A stretch of DNA of 64,000 nt from Vickermania ingenoplastis (taxonomy: Eukaryota; Euglenozoa; Kinetoplastea; Trypanosomatida; Trypanosomatidae): assembly GCA_010157825.1 (NCBI GenBank), contig VFSE01000057.1, positions 340,001 to 404,000 on the forward strand, in the 5' to 3' direction. The notes under the pieces were generated by a model. It was not told where the DNA came from. It ran no database searches and saw nothing but the letters and a program-made list of their open reading frames with translations. Shown here one piece after another: positions 1 to 9,352 of the stretch. A program made the translations under genes and the position numbers. Numbering within the stretch: the first letter of the stretch is position 1; every line of letters begins with the position of its first letter.

Positions 1-356
1 CGCCTAGCGCCCTCTTCCTCGAGTTGTGACTTCATCTTCTAGCCAGCGCGTTTGCCTTGAGAATTATACGTGTTTGGCAAGCCCAGCCGCGCATACCCCG
101 GCACCCCCCGGCACCAAACTTTTTTTTCTGGGAGCTTTCGGGAGGAATGAAGATAAGAACGGGTAGAAGAAAAACGAAATGGATTGATAGATAAGAATAT
201 TGGTGACATGGAGAACAACGGAAGGTCATCTATAAAATCTCGACACGACCCCTCGATAACGGAACTGTACTTGACCCTTACAACTTCTTTATTTGTTTCC
301 GATGGACAGCACAGCAAGGCACCGTTTACTTCGATCCACTCCGCTGCAATTTTTTG
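1..356. other. Left-edge DNA, no supported gene
   Basis: There is no convincing gene here. A minus-strand open frame of about 110 codons (39-371) has no recognisable domain and its downstream half reads as composition-driven sequence. It could be a relic of a coding gene, but nothing supports a function. Confidence 0.4.
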
Positions 357-430
357 ATTTTTCCGACCCACCCACCCCCAGTTTTACCCACCACGACCCG
401 GATCCTTGGAAAATATGAATGTTTTCTAAG
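357..430 (+). repeat. Orphan copy of the 3' end of the ankyrin-like pseudogene
   Basis: About 70 bases here are almost identical to 7287-7355, inside the pseudogene at 6505-7472. Both read through the same proline-rich stretch (FRPTHPQFYPPRPG) before diverging near a run reading aatgtttt. The copy lacks the rest of the gene, so it is a fragment of a dispersed family or a duplication scar. The two copies bracket about 7 kb that contains the LINE and the short repeats. Confidence 0.75.
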
Positions 431-1068
431 GATCATTATTATTATTGTTATTATTTTGTTCATGATCGCCGTACCTTTTAATGGAGTTTAATGTTCACTG
501 CACGTTGTTTATGCCGTCGGCTGCGCCGCAACCAATCCTCCACCCATCCCCCAAGGAGCCAACATGGCCCACCCGCGTGCGGGGCCCTCTGTATCCATCT
601 ATATCTCTATCTGTGCGTGGTACATGATCATATGGCTTTCTACTGTCTCTCTCTTTATTTCTTTTTTTTTTTTTGACATTGTTTCCGTTTCGCTGTTGTA
701 CACGAGGCGTCCGCCGCCTTTGGACCGCGTCCGACACGACCGACGTACCACCCTCGAAAGGCAGAGACGGAGAAGGGAGGCGCGACGGGCAGCAACGGCC
801 AGCGTAGCCCCTATCCGCCGCTCGCCATCCAGACAGCACAAACGAGATCACTCCTGCGGCCCACGAAACACACCGGAGAATGAGGAAGCCCTGCCGTCAC
901 CCCCTCGGCCCTCGGAATACAAACGTCTCAACATCCCGTTGGCGTACTTGCATTGGGATCAAGAGCCTGCCCGTGAACCCACCCAGGGCGTCGAGGAGGA
1001 GGAGGCCCACGCACCTCCCCAGCTCTCACCGGAGATCCACGCACCAGACGAAGTGACACGGGTAGCGA

Positions 1069-1650
1069 ATGCCCAAAGCTCCCCGCGCCCCCCAGCAACA
1101 CCACCAGGAGTCCGATGAGGAGCACCAGCATCGCCACCCCGAGCCGCACACAGAGGACGACCCCATCCTGTACCCACAAACACCGTCCGGTCACCGACCA
1201 ACAACGCGAGAAGAGGAAGCCAAGTGGGCCTGGACAAACGCCACTTTCTACCCGGTCCACCCTGTACCGGTGGCATCCCTCTGGCACACGGCCCATTGCC
1301 CCAAATTGGGGTGTGGTCACACCTTCTCAGGACGCAGTCGCATGGTAGACCTCACCACGCACCTTGCCGCACAGCACCCGGGTTTTGGCCTCGACAAAGA
1401 ACAACTGGTTGACTTTAACCTCTGTCAGTGCCTTCTGTGCCATGAGGTCCTCAGCGGCACATCCGCGGCCCGTACGTCACACCGTCGCCGATGCCACCTA
1501 CCGCAAGGCCAACTCACGTGCCTGCAAGACTTCGCACAAAGGGCCCCGTCTCCACCTACCCCAACTATGGATTTTCTCCAGCCCCTCCGAACAAGACAAT
1601 GCTTGGTTGAGGGTCCGACCACGCACGCTCCGTATCCTTCACCGCTCTGA
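1069..1650 (+). pseudogene. LINE N-terminal segment with zinc fingers
   Basis: This 193-codon open frame carries the nucleic-acid-binding N-terminal part of the CRE-type polyprotein. A finger of spacing C-x4-C-x15-H-x4-H lies at residues 77-103 (HCPKLGCGHTF ... HLAAQHPG). A second Cys/His cluster (CQCLLCHEVL followed by a His/Cys-rich SHRRRCH) follows at about 1426-1490. In the R2/CRE clades such fingers help select the DNA target. The frame is lost after about 1500 and coding potential continues in the next frame (to about 2020), with Arg/Pro-rich linker sequence. Confidence 0.7.
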
Positions 1651-2016
1651 ATTCAGAACCTGGATTCAGAAGATCAGGACGGCGCTCACAGGTTACGGGG
1701 CGATGGATGAGGCGCACAGACACGACGCCCAACTCCGCCTGCTTGACCTACCACGGCTGTATCTCCAACCAAAGCCGAGAGGCGAAGACGAGAACTCGAG
1801 AGAGGCCCCCAGGAGGACGACGCCAGAGACCGCACCGCAACCCCTCGTCATGCCCCACCAGACCGCCCACAGGAAGCGCCGTCCGCAGCCACAAGCGTCA
1901 CAGGCACGGACGATGACGACGACGAATGGGACGCGGCATCCTCCGTCTCCAGCCTGGGCCCGCAGCAGGCCACCGACAAACAAAAGGCGCGGGAGAAACG
2001 ACGAACCATCGCAAGG

Positions 2017-2454
2017 GTGATGCGATTCCTACGCGTAGGGGCCCTCGGAAAGGCCGCCAGAGCAGGAGAGCAGAAGCAGGCACCGATGCTCCCCGCGGCC
2101 ACCGCCGAGGCTCCGCTGCGCGCACTCCACCCGGAAGAAGACCAAACGGATTTCCCCCGGCCCCCCGAAGTCGACACTCACCTTACCCTCACACCGGCGG
2201 ATGTCGCCATCGCCATCCGTCGTCGGATGTCGAGAGGAGCCAGCCCAGGGATTGACGGGTGGACGCGTGAGCTCCTCATGCCAGTACTGGAACACAAGGA
2301 CCTCCTAGAGGACCTCACAATTCTGGTACAAGACATCATCAATTGCAAGGTCTCCCCCAGCTTCGCCACACGCATCCGAGCGTCCGCGGTACTCCCTCTT
2401 AAGAAGGACGACGCCGGAAACGTGCGGCCGATCACCCGGAGAGTGTGTGGATGA
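2017..2454 (+). pseudogene. LINE reverse transcriptase, N-terminal fingers segment
   Basis: The frame encodes the opening of the reverse transcriptase domain. The segment SRGASPGIDGWTRELL matches RT motif 0/1 of non-LTR elements, and VLPLKKDDAGNVRPIT matches the P.K..G..RPI motif that precedes the catalytic palm. It ends at a stop soon after RPIT. The RT continues in other frames (2445-2636, then 2597-2830 carrying DGKNAYNAVSR, which contains the first catalytic aspartate, and STAGVRQG). Loss of frame inside the RT core shows the copy is inactive. Confidence 0.75.
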
Positions 2455-2732
2455 AGCTCCCATCAATTGTCGCGTTTCGTAAGCTGGACCTGGCGGCCCG
2501 CCGGAAATTCAAGGACTACCAGCACGGGGTCTGGGGAGATGCGGCCGTGGCCGTCAAACAGATCCGGCAAGCGAGGACCTCTGACCCCGAAACGTCGTGG
2601 TCGCGCTCGACGGCAAGAACGCTTACAACGCGGTAAGCCGTCGTAAGATACTCGAGGCGACGTTCGCCGACGAACACCTCCGGAGGATCTGGGGCATCTC
2701 GTGCCTCGCCCTCGGCACCCCAGGCGTCCTCC

Positions 2733-4223
2733 ATGTCTACGATGGGGACACCGCAGCGGTCAAGCTGGAGTCCACGGCAGGGGTCCGCCAGGGATGGTAC
2801 TCGGGCCAGTGCTTTTGCACAAGGGCTACACGAGGTGCTACGCCCCATCATGGACCGCCACCCCCAGGTGAAGCTCGTCGCGTATCTCGACGACATCACC
2901 CTGGTGGGTCGCGATGCGGACGTTCAGGACGCCCTCGATGCTCTGCACCCAGCGCTTCGTAGTTTCGGCTATGAGGTGAACGCGCTCAAGAGCGTCGCGA
3001 TCCAGCGGCCCGAGGCCCAACAGCTCTTCGTCGGAGGCGAAGCGATTCCCGTGGAAATGGGGGTCGCAAAGATACTGGGAGCAGCGTTCAGTGTCGACGA
3101 CGCGGAGGTGGACATCACGCCGTGGTTGTTACAGAGGGTCAAGAAACAGGACCCGTTCTTCGACTTCCTGGCGGGACAGGGCTTGTCTGCACAGTCGAAG
3201 CTCATCCTGCTGCGTGCCTCGGGGCTCCCTCGCATGCAGCACCTCCTCCGCACGCACGACCCCCAGCACCTCCTCCCCGCCGCCCTCTACTTCGACGACA
3301 AGGTCGAAGAGACACTCCTGCGCGTGCTCCAGGTCCCGTCCCTCCCAGACACGGCAAAAGCGCTGAGGGAATTGCCCCTGCGCCACGGTGGCCTAGGGCT
3401 GCGGCGGCAGGCCGAGATCGCCTGCTACGCACGTGACGGCGTAGGCCAGAAGGGCGACCAGCACAACACCACGATGAAAGCGGACAAGGACAAGGTTACC
3501 TCCCTCAATACACTCCTCACGGAGCCTGCGAGGAACCTCGTACGAGTCCACAAGAACCCTGGTGCGAACCGAGTGCTGGCCGACCCTAAGGTCGAAATAT
3601 CAGACGATGCATTCAGGTTCTATCTGAAACACCGCCTGCAGATCGAGGCCTTCCCTGGCAACAAGTGTGTCTGCGGTGCGCCAGCGACAAATGCCCACGT
3701 CCACACGTGCAGCCAGCCATCATCGAAAGCAAGACTTCACCGCCACGACGAGTTAGCGAAGGTTGTGGCGCACTGGGCGCAGAGTCTGGGCTTCGAGGTC
3801 CAACGGGAGCCAGCAGCCTCCACATCGAACGCGACGAGGATCGACGTCCTCATCACCACGTACGGCCGAGTATTCGGGACGGACGTGCGGGTCACTTACC
3901 CGGGGCCACGCGCCAGCGGTTCGGGCAAGGGGGCCATGAACGCCGCCTTCGACGAGAAGATGAGGAAGTACGGCGCCACCATGGAGCGCCAAGGGGTCCT
4001 GTTCACACCCCTTATTCTCGAGGCAACAGGCCGCATTCACGATGAGTCACGGAGATGGCTCCGTGCAATCGCGCAGGCCAGACCCGACCAACGGGACTGT
4101 GGCACAGCGCTGGACGATCTTATGACAAAGATCGCCCAAACATTGCACGAGACCAACTACCGGCTCGTCAGAGGAGTGGTGGACGGAAACCGTAGTTTCC
4201 ACGCAGGAGAGGAGTTCCACTAA
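2733..4223 (+). pseudogene. LINE C-terminal segment: RT palm/thumb and restriction-like endonuclease
   Basis: This is the longest uninterrupted part of the element (496 codons, of which the first ~25 are out of frame with the real RT). It holds the catalytic box VAYLDDITLVG at residues 49-59; the second and third catalytic aspartates are the DD. A thumb follows. The C-terminus has a Cys/His cluster (CVCGAP ... HVHTCSQ, from 3666) and a restriction-like endonuclease core with RIDVLI and GTDVRV (3839-3895), the arrangement of CRE and R2 elements. Such a nuclease nicks the target and the RT primes from the nick. This segment alone could not start retrotransposition. Confidence 0.8.
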
Positions 4224-4578
4224 CGCGGACACAGCCACCCATTCCCAAAGTACTCGAACATCTAACACTTGAGGAGTCCATGAGGCAGAGCCACCCACAA
4301 CCGCAACACACCTATACACAACTTTTATACATCTCTCCCACATATCAATAACTTTTCCAAATCTATATAACATAAGGCCATCTTGTTGTGAAAGAACGCC
4401 CTGGAGGAAGAGAAAGAACCGAAAGAAAAGAAACACCATACGAAAACGTTACCAAACCTCGTGCCACAAGGAAACAAGGACACACATGAATAGCAACGAC
4501 ATCACCCGTCCCCCGACTCCAAGGCATCCCGACCAAACTCGTAGTTTTCACAGCTCTCACTTTCTAACTTTCCAGAAT

Positions 4579-5042
4579 CCGACACCACATGAAAAGAAAT
4601 CAAACGCAGGAAATCCAACCGGTAACAAAGCTGAAACAAAACCCAGAAAACGCAATGAAGAAAGTGCCACGAAGAAACCAAGGAGCGAAGCAACGAACTC
4701 TCGGAAGTAACGAAGGCACAGGCGCAACTAATCAGGGCTCTTCATGCCTACTGGAAGGAGTCCTCCCTCTGACTGCGGCCTCATTAACTATATACCACAC
4801 CCAGCTGTTTGGATTATATCTCCAGCCAGGCTGACGTGTCTATCTTTCGTTTCTCTTCCTTTACTCTGCGCCATATACCCCACATATACGACCATCACTG
4901 GCGCAGAGGGCCCTTGCCATAGGATGAATCGCAAACAGAAGGCCATGGTCACGAAGTAAGTACCCCGAGGTACCATTCCTACTACACACGCGTTGCTTAC
5001 TTGCACGGTCGCCACCTCGGTCTGCGATCTCTCCCGCACAAA
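4579..5042 (+). repeat. Short interspersed repeat, copy A
   Basis: About 465 bases nearly identical to copy C (5990-6477); differences are scattered single bases and small indels. It begins at ccgacaccacatg and ends at ctctcccgcaca. It contains no plausible coding region; short open frames across it are not conserved in frame between copies. The A-rich 3' end of copies B and C and the 5' truncation of copy B suggest a non-autonomous retroelement (SINE-like) moved by a LINE, possibly the CRE-type element next door. No internal tRNA-like A/B box was recognised, so it may instead be a truncated LINE 3' end. Confidence 0.7.
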
Positions 5043-5043
5043 G

Positions 5044-5355
5044 AGTTGTACACAGCCCCTCACTCCACACACCGACAAAACATGCCCCCCACGCCGCCCC
5101 TCCGGCACACTCGGTCTCGCATTCCCGCGCCACCTTTCTGCCGCAGCGACCCCTGTCGAGTGCTGTTGCATTGTTCCACCTCTTTCGGGTGATGGTACTT
5201 CCGGCTACTAAACCGCTGTACTCCTTGGGCGCTGCATAGTGGGCCGGAAGCAGATGGGGCAGCGAGGTGCCAAACATCACATTGCTATACATGTGGACGG
5301 AGCGGTACGCCCACACGATGCCGATGCAGCCAGCATCCCTGCGGGGCACCTTGGT
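5044..5355. other. Spacer between inverted repeat arms
   Basis: About 310 bases separating copy A from inverted copy B. I see no supported gene or repeat. Confidence 0.4.
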
Positions 5356-5625
5356 GTTTTTTTTTGGTTTTTTTGTCCCTTTCTTTGTGCGGGAGAGATC
5401 GCAGACCGAGGCGGCGACCGTGCGAGTAGGTAACGCGTGTGTAGTAGGAATGGTACCTCAGGGTACTTACTTCGTGACCATGGCCTTCTGTTTGCGATTC
5501 ATCCTACGGCAAGGGCCCCCTGCGCCAGTGATGGTCGTATATGTGGGGTATATGGCGCAGGATAAAGGAAGAGAAACGAAAGATAGACACGTCAGCCTGG
5601 CTGGAAATATAATCCAAACAGCTGG
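5356..5625 (-). repeat. Short interspersed repeat, copy B (inverted, 5'-truncated)
   Basis: The reverse complement matches the last ~240 bases of copies A and C, ending in the same ctctcccgcaca followed by an A-rich tail (seen as T-runs at 5356-5386). Its 5' end stops within the repeat at the cagctg step, where a short A-run abuts it. 5' truncation plus an A-rich 3' tail is the footprint of target-primed reverse transcription. With copy A it forms inverted arms of about 240 bases. Confidence 0.7.
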
Positions 5626-5689
5626 AAAAAAAAAAATCATACTTGCTTTCCATTTTTCAAACGATATAATCAAAAACGTTTAATCCCCC

Positions 5690-5989
5690 AAACGGGCGTG
5701 CAGAAATGCCTTGCGAATGAAGAGAGGGAGTGTGTGTGGGCTGAAGGGCGCAGGCAAGGTAAACAACACGCTCCACTTCAAAAGAACACAAGGTTTCCGG
5801 CCTCCTATTTATGTGCAGCCGCCGCTGGCAGACAAATGCACCTTTGCATCGCAACACCTTTTCTTGGTTTACATTGCTGCATGGCGTGCGCTCCTGCCTC
5901 CTCCTTCCCTCTTTGGTTCGCATGGCTGTCTGCTGAGCGGTGTCGGGAGATAGACGTTTCGCACCAACAGTCTTTTTAGTTGCTGTTTT
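5690..5989. other. Unique spacer
   Basis: About 300 bases between copies B and C with no supported feature. Confidence 0.4.
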
Positions 5990-6477
5990 TCCGACACCAC
6001 ATGAAAAGAAATCAAACGCAGGAAATCCCACCGGTAACAAAGCTGAAACAAAACCCAGAAAACGCAATGAAGAAACGTGCCACGAAGAAACCAAGGAGCG
6101 AAGCAACGAACTCTCGGAAGTAACGAAGGCACAGGCGCAACTAATCAGGGCTTTTCATGCCTACTGGAAGGAGCCCTCCCTTTGACTGCGGCCTCATTAA
6201 CTATATACCCCACCCAGCTGTTTGGATTATATCTCCAGCCAGGCTGACGTGTCTATCTTTCGTTTTCTCTTCCTTTACTCTGCGCCATAAACCCCACATA
6301 TAAGACCATCACTGGCGCAGAGGGCCCTTGCCATAGGATGAATCGCAAACAGAAGGCCATGGTCACGAAGTAAGTACCCTGAGGTACCATTCCTACTACA
6401 CACGCGTTACCTACTCGCACGGTCGCCGCCTCGGTCTGCGATCTCTCCCGCACACAAAAAAAAAAAAAAAAAAAAAA
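5990..6477 (+). repeat. Short interspersed repeat, copy C with poly-A tail
   Basis: Full copy, nearly identical over its length to copy A, and terminated by about 22 adenines (6456-6477). The pure A-tail suggests this is the youngest of the three insertions. It ends 27 bases before the first ATG of the ankyrin-like pseudogene, so it may have replaced that gene's original 5' flank. Confidence 0.75.
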
Positions 6478-6504
6478 GCTGTTTTTTACTTTACCCTACT
6501 CGTA

Positions 6505-7472
6505 ATGAGCTCCCGTGCTACCACCGCCTACGCCTACGCCGACCCGAATAGCGCCGGCAGCGACGCCGCGCTGCTGCGGCTGGTGGGGATGGTGCAGAGC
6601 CTGGGCGAGGAGCTGCGGGATGTGCGGCAGGCGAGGGGCAGGGCGGCGGAGAAGATGGGGCAGGCCCAGCAGGCGCAGGAGGACATGAAGAAGCCCCTGC
6701 TGGAGGGAAAGAAGAGGTTGGAAGGGCAGCACGCAACGACCCTGAACGAGGAGCTGGCGTAGACGGTGCGCCGCAACGGCAATGCGGTGAGCGTGGCCGA
6801 GGCGAACGCCCTGCTGGACCGCGGGGCGGACCTGTATCGCTACCAGCTGCCTCGGCCCTTCCCCGCTTCGACCGCTGCGCCGTGCCGCCGCCCGGCGCTG
6901 CACGCGCTGATCGCCCTCGGGCAGCTGGGGACGGCGATAGCGCACCCTTGCGTGGCGGACCTGAAGAGCGTGGACGAGCCGGGCTGCAGCCCGCTGCGCG
7001 TGCTAGTGAGGACGCAAAAGTAGCGGACATGCTGGCGGCGATGCTTGCCCGGGACCGCGACCCCAGTATGAAGACGGTGGTGTACCGGGCGCAGGAGGGG
7101 ACGTACCGCGACGGGCAGCGGCTCGACTTTTTGAGAGCCGCCGCCGCGTCGGGCCGCCTGTCTCTCCTGCTGCCGGAACTCCTTGCGGCGAGGGTGCCGC
7201 ACTACAACTGCCGGCCAAACTTCACCCTGGAGCTGAAGGTGGTGCCGCCGGCAGAGGACTGGGCGCGCCTGAGCGACGAGCACGAGATTTTCCGACCCAC
7301 CCACCCCCAGTTTTACCCACCACGACCCGGATCCTTGGAAAATATAATGTTTTCCAAGTTTGGGTGGTTTGAACAGCAAACCCTCCCCCTTCGCGAAGAG
7401 AGCGATTCCGTGCTGTTTTTTCTGTCTTCAGTGTTATATGTATTATTCCTGCATCCTCTAACTTTTAAGTAG
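6505..7472 (+). pseudogene. Ankyrin-like pseudogene
   Basis: On the plus strand, against the main array. The N-terminal ~85 codons are rich in Ala, Glu, Lys and Gln and look like a coiled coil (EELRDVRQARGRAAEKM). An in-frame TAG at 6760-6762 follows, then ankyrin-like sequence: a helix ending NALLDRGADL, then ALHALIALGQLG and GCSPLRVLV. A shift near 7010 moves the reading to another frame carrying KVADMLAAMLARD and LLLPELLAARVPHYNC. One stop and one shift make it a pseudogene unless they are sequence errors. The family is unknown to me. A fragment of its 3' end recurs at 357-430. Confidence 0.5.
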
Positions 7473-8035
7473 GCGGAAGGTTTTTTAGCCACGGCGGTAT
7501 GTGGCTACGGTGGTGAGGTTCCTGCCGTCGAACTTAAAATTAATACAAAAAAATATAATCTAAGGTACACAGTACCTGTTTTGTCATCGATGGGCTTTCT
7601 CGCCATCGTATCAGATTGCTTGTTTTCTTGGTTTCATGGAATGCAGTTTTTGCTTCGTCCGCCCGTTGCTTCTCTTTTATTCCCAGTCGTTATTTTTCTT
7701 TTCACGTACCGCCACTTCTAGGCAAACATTCACGGCACCTAAGCCTAAGGGGCTTAACCTAAGATAATTTCATATATATATATGTATATATATATAGGAC
7801 CAGGTCCAGAGGAACTTTGGGTTAGTGAGTCTCTGTGACGCCAACTAGGCTACTTACTAGCCTTGCACACATGACATACATGGCACGCGAACCGATCCAT
7901 CACTCCATACCGATGACAGTCGCTATGGCATAAAGGCTCTCATGCGACTATTTCCAAGTTGGGAGGCTTCCCAGTTGGGAGGCATTTCCTCTATTTCCTC
8001 TATCCCGTCATCATCAAATCATCTAATAAGAGCGG
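7473..8035. other. AT-rich spacer
   Basis: About 560 bases without a gene. It contains an AT palindromic stretch (about 7768-7796). I found no tRNA or other RNA gene. Confidence 0.4.
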
Positions 8036-8530
8036 TTAGCTTGTCGGCATTGCGCAAGAAAGCTGCATCCGGGCCCAGGTATCGGATTGTCCTGTAGGTC
8101 CTCGCGCTTCTCGAGAGGAGCACCGTCGTGCGGATAGAGATTGTTTTGTTGCCGCTGCCTGAAGAGCTCCTCTCTTGATGCTTTGAGCTGAATAGAAACG
8201 CAACTGATTTGTCTCGCTGATTCGCGTTCCCAACAAGCGCATCACTCTGCGAAGTTTGTCTCTGGTGATGGCTGTCAGTGCTTGAACCGGACCTAGATGT
8301 GCAGTCAGCTTTTTTTTATCTTCCCGTTGACTTTGTGGTACCGGCTGCACTCTTTTGGAGGTCTTGGGTAACGTCCACCAACCGAAAATCATTAATCGTA
8401 AGTCAAATTACGATGTTAGGGTTGCTCGTTGACAGTACCGATATTTCCGCCCATCGGCTGGCAGCTATCCAAGCTAAGCGGAGGACCACGTTTACGCTCG
8501 GGCCCGTTGGCTGTAAAAGAGCGGTTACGC
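8036..8530 (-). mobile_element. Degenerate tyrosine recombinase remnant (TATE/DIRS-like)
   Basis: Reading leftward from about 8520, one frame has LRLAWIAASRWAEIS, which resembles the first catalytic-Arg box of tyrosine recombinases. A downstream stretch has FYSAQSIKRGALQAAA, resembling the second box (H-x-x-R, here with Q in the usual His place). Trypanosomatids carry such enzymes in TATE elements, found near telomeres, and in the VIPER group. The copy is clearly broken and old, and its outer ends are not visible. The family call rests on these two boxes. Confidence 0.45.
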
Positions 8531-8591
8531 TATGTGATTACGAGACCGATCTTCGAGTTGTTTGTTTGGTTTTGTTTTGTATTTTTGTTGT

Positions 8592-8623
<32 letters not shown>

Positions 8624-9352
8624 TTTTCCAGTTACTTCAGGAAATGGCTTAGGACAAGAAATAATGGAAGAGAAGATGAGCAAACGGGGTACCGTCTAAG
8701 CGGGATTAAGCAGAAGAACAAAAAAAAAGGTAAGAGAAACGAAAGCTAGTCATGTTGTTTGTTTAGTTGTGTATGCTTATTTTATTATTAAAAAAAAAAA
8801 AAATCTTTAGTGTTTTTTAAGGGTGTCAAGATTTGATCCTCACTCAGGATTGCAGAAGGTACGGTGTGAATAGAAATAATCGATCTCTTTTTTTGTTGTG
8901 GCAGAATACATGGTCTAGCTCTGGTGCGGTTAAATAACCGTGGGAAAAAAAAAAAAAAAAATTATTATTATTATTATCATAATGAAACCTCATTGATCTT
9001 TTCTTCATGAAGTTGTGGGCGTCGAGGGTGGCATATTTATATTATTTTTGCATACATGAACCACGTCAGAAGCACAAAGCGCTGATGATTTTGATTGAGC
9101 CGGACCACTTTTTCTTCTGCGTTCTCTTCCACGTCACGTCTACAAACGAGCTAAAAAAAAGAGCAAAATAAAAATGTCTGCTGGAGAGAGGTTGCTCTTG
9201 TTCCCTTCATCAAGGACCACTCACTAGCACAGTGGTGTTGCTGCGAGATCGCCCCCCCCCCCCTCCTCTTTCTTATTCGTGTCTGTACTTACTTGGTGGT
9301 CGTTGTTTGTTGCTGTTATTGTTCTTGTCGTCGTTGTTTTATATTCGCTTCA
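8531..9352. other. AT-rich, microsatellite-rich 3' flank
   Basis: No gene. It holds (GTTT)n near 8607-8625, several poly-A runs (8790, 8946), an (ATT)n run near 8962 and a C11 run near 9252. As the region downstream of the last minus-strand gene, it should contain that gene's 3' UTR and possibly the transcription termination zone. Confidence 0.4.

Larger units (their letters stand above)
560..4440 (+). mobile_element. CRE/SLACS-clade LINE (non-LTR retrotransposon), degenerate
   Basis: This is a site-specific type of trypanosomatid LINE. CRE1, CRE2, SLACS and CZAR belong to this clade and insert into spliced-leader genes. Parts in order: a basic, proline-rich leader (about 690-1110), C2H2-type zinc fingers (about 1297-1490), a linker, a reverse transcriptase (about 2210-3100) with motifs SPGIDGW, LDGKNAYNAVSR, STAGVRQG and YLDD, a thumb region, and a C-terminal restriction-like endonuclease (3664-3900). 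The coding region is spread over all three plus-strand frames with roughly five shifts (near 1.4-1.5, 2.0, 2.45, 2.6 and 2.8 kb), so it is not functional as read. No spliced-leader exon, clear target-site duplication or terminal poly-A is visible, so both ends are approximate. Confidence 0.85.
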
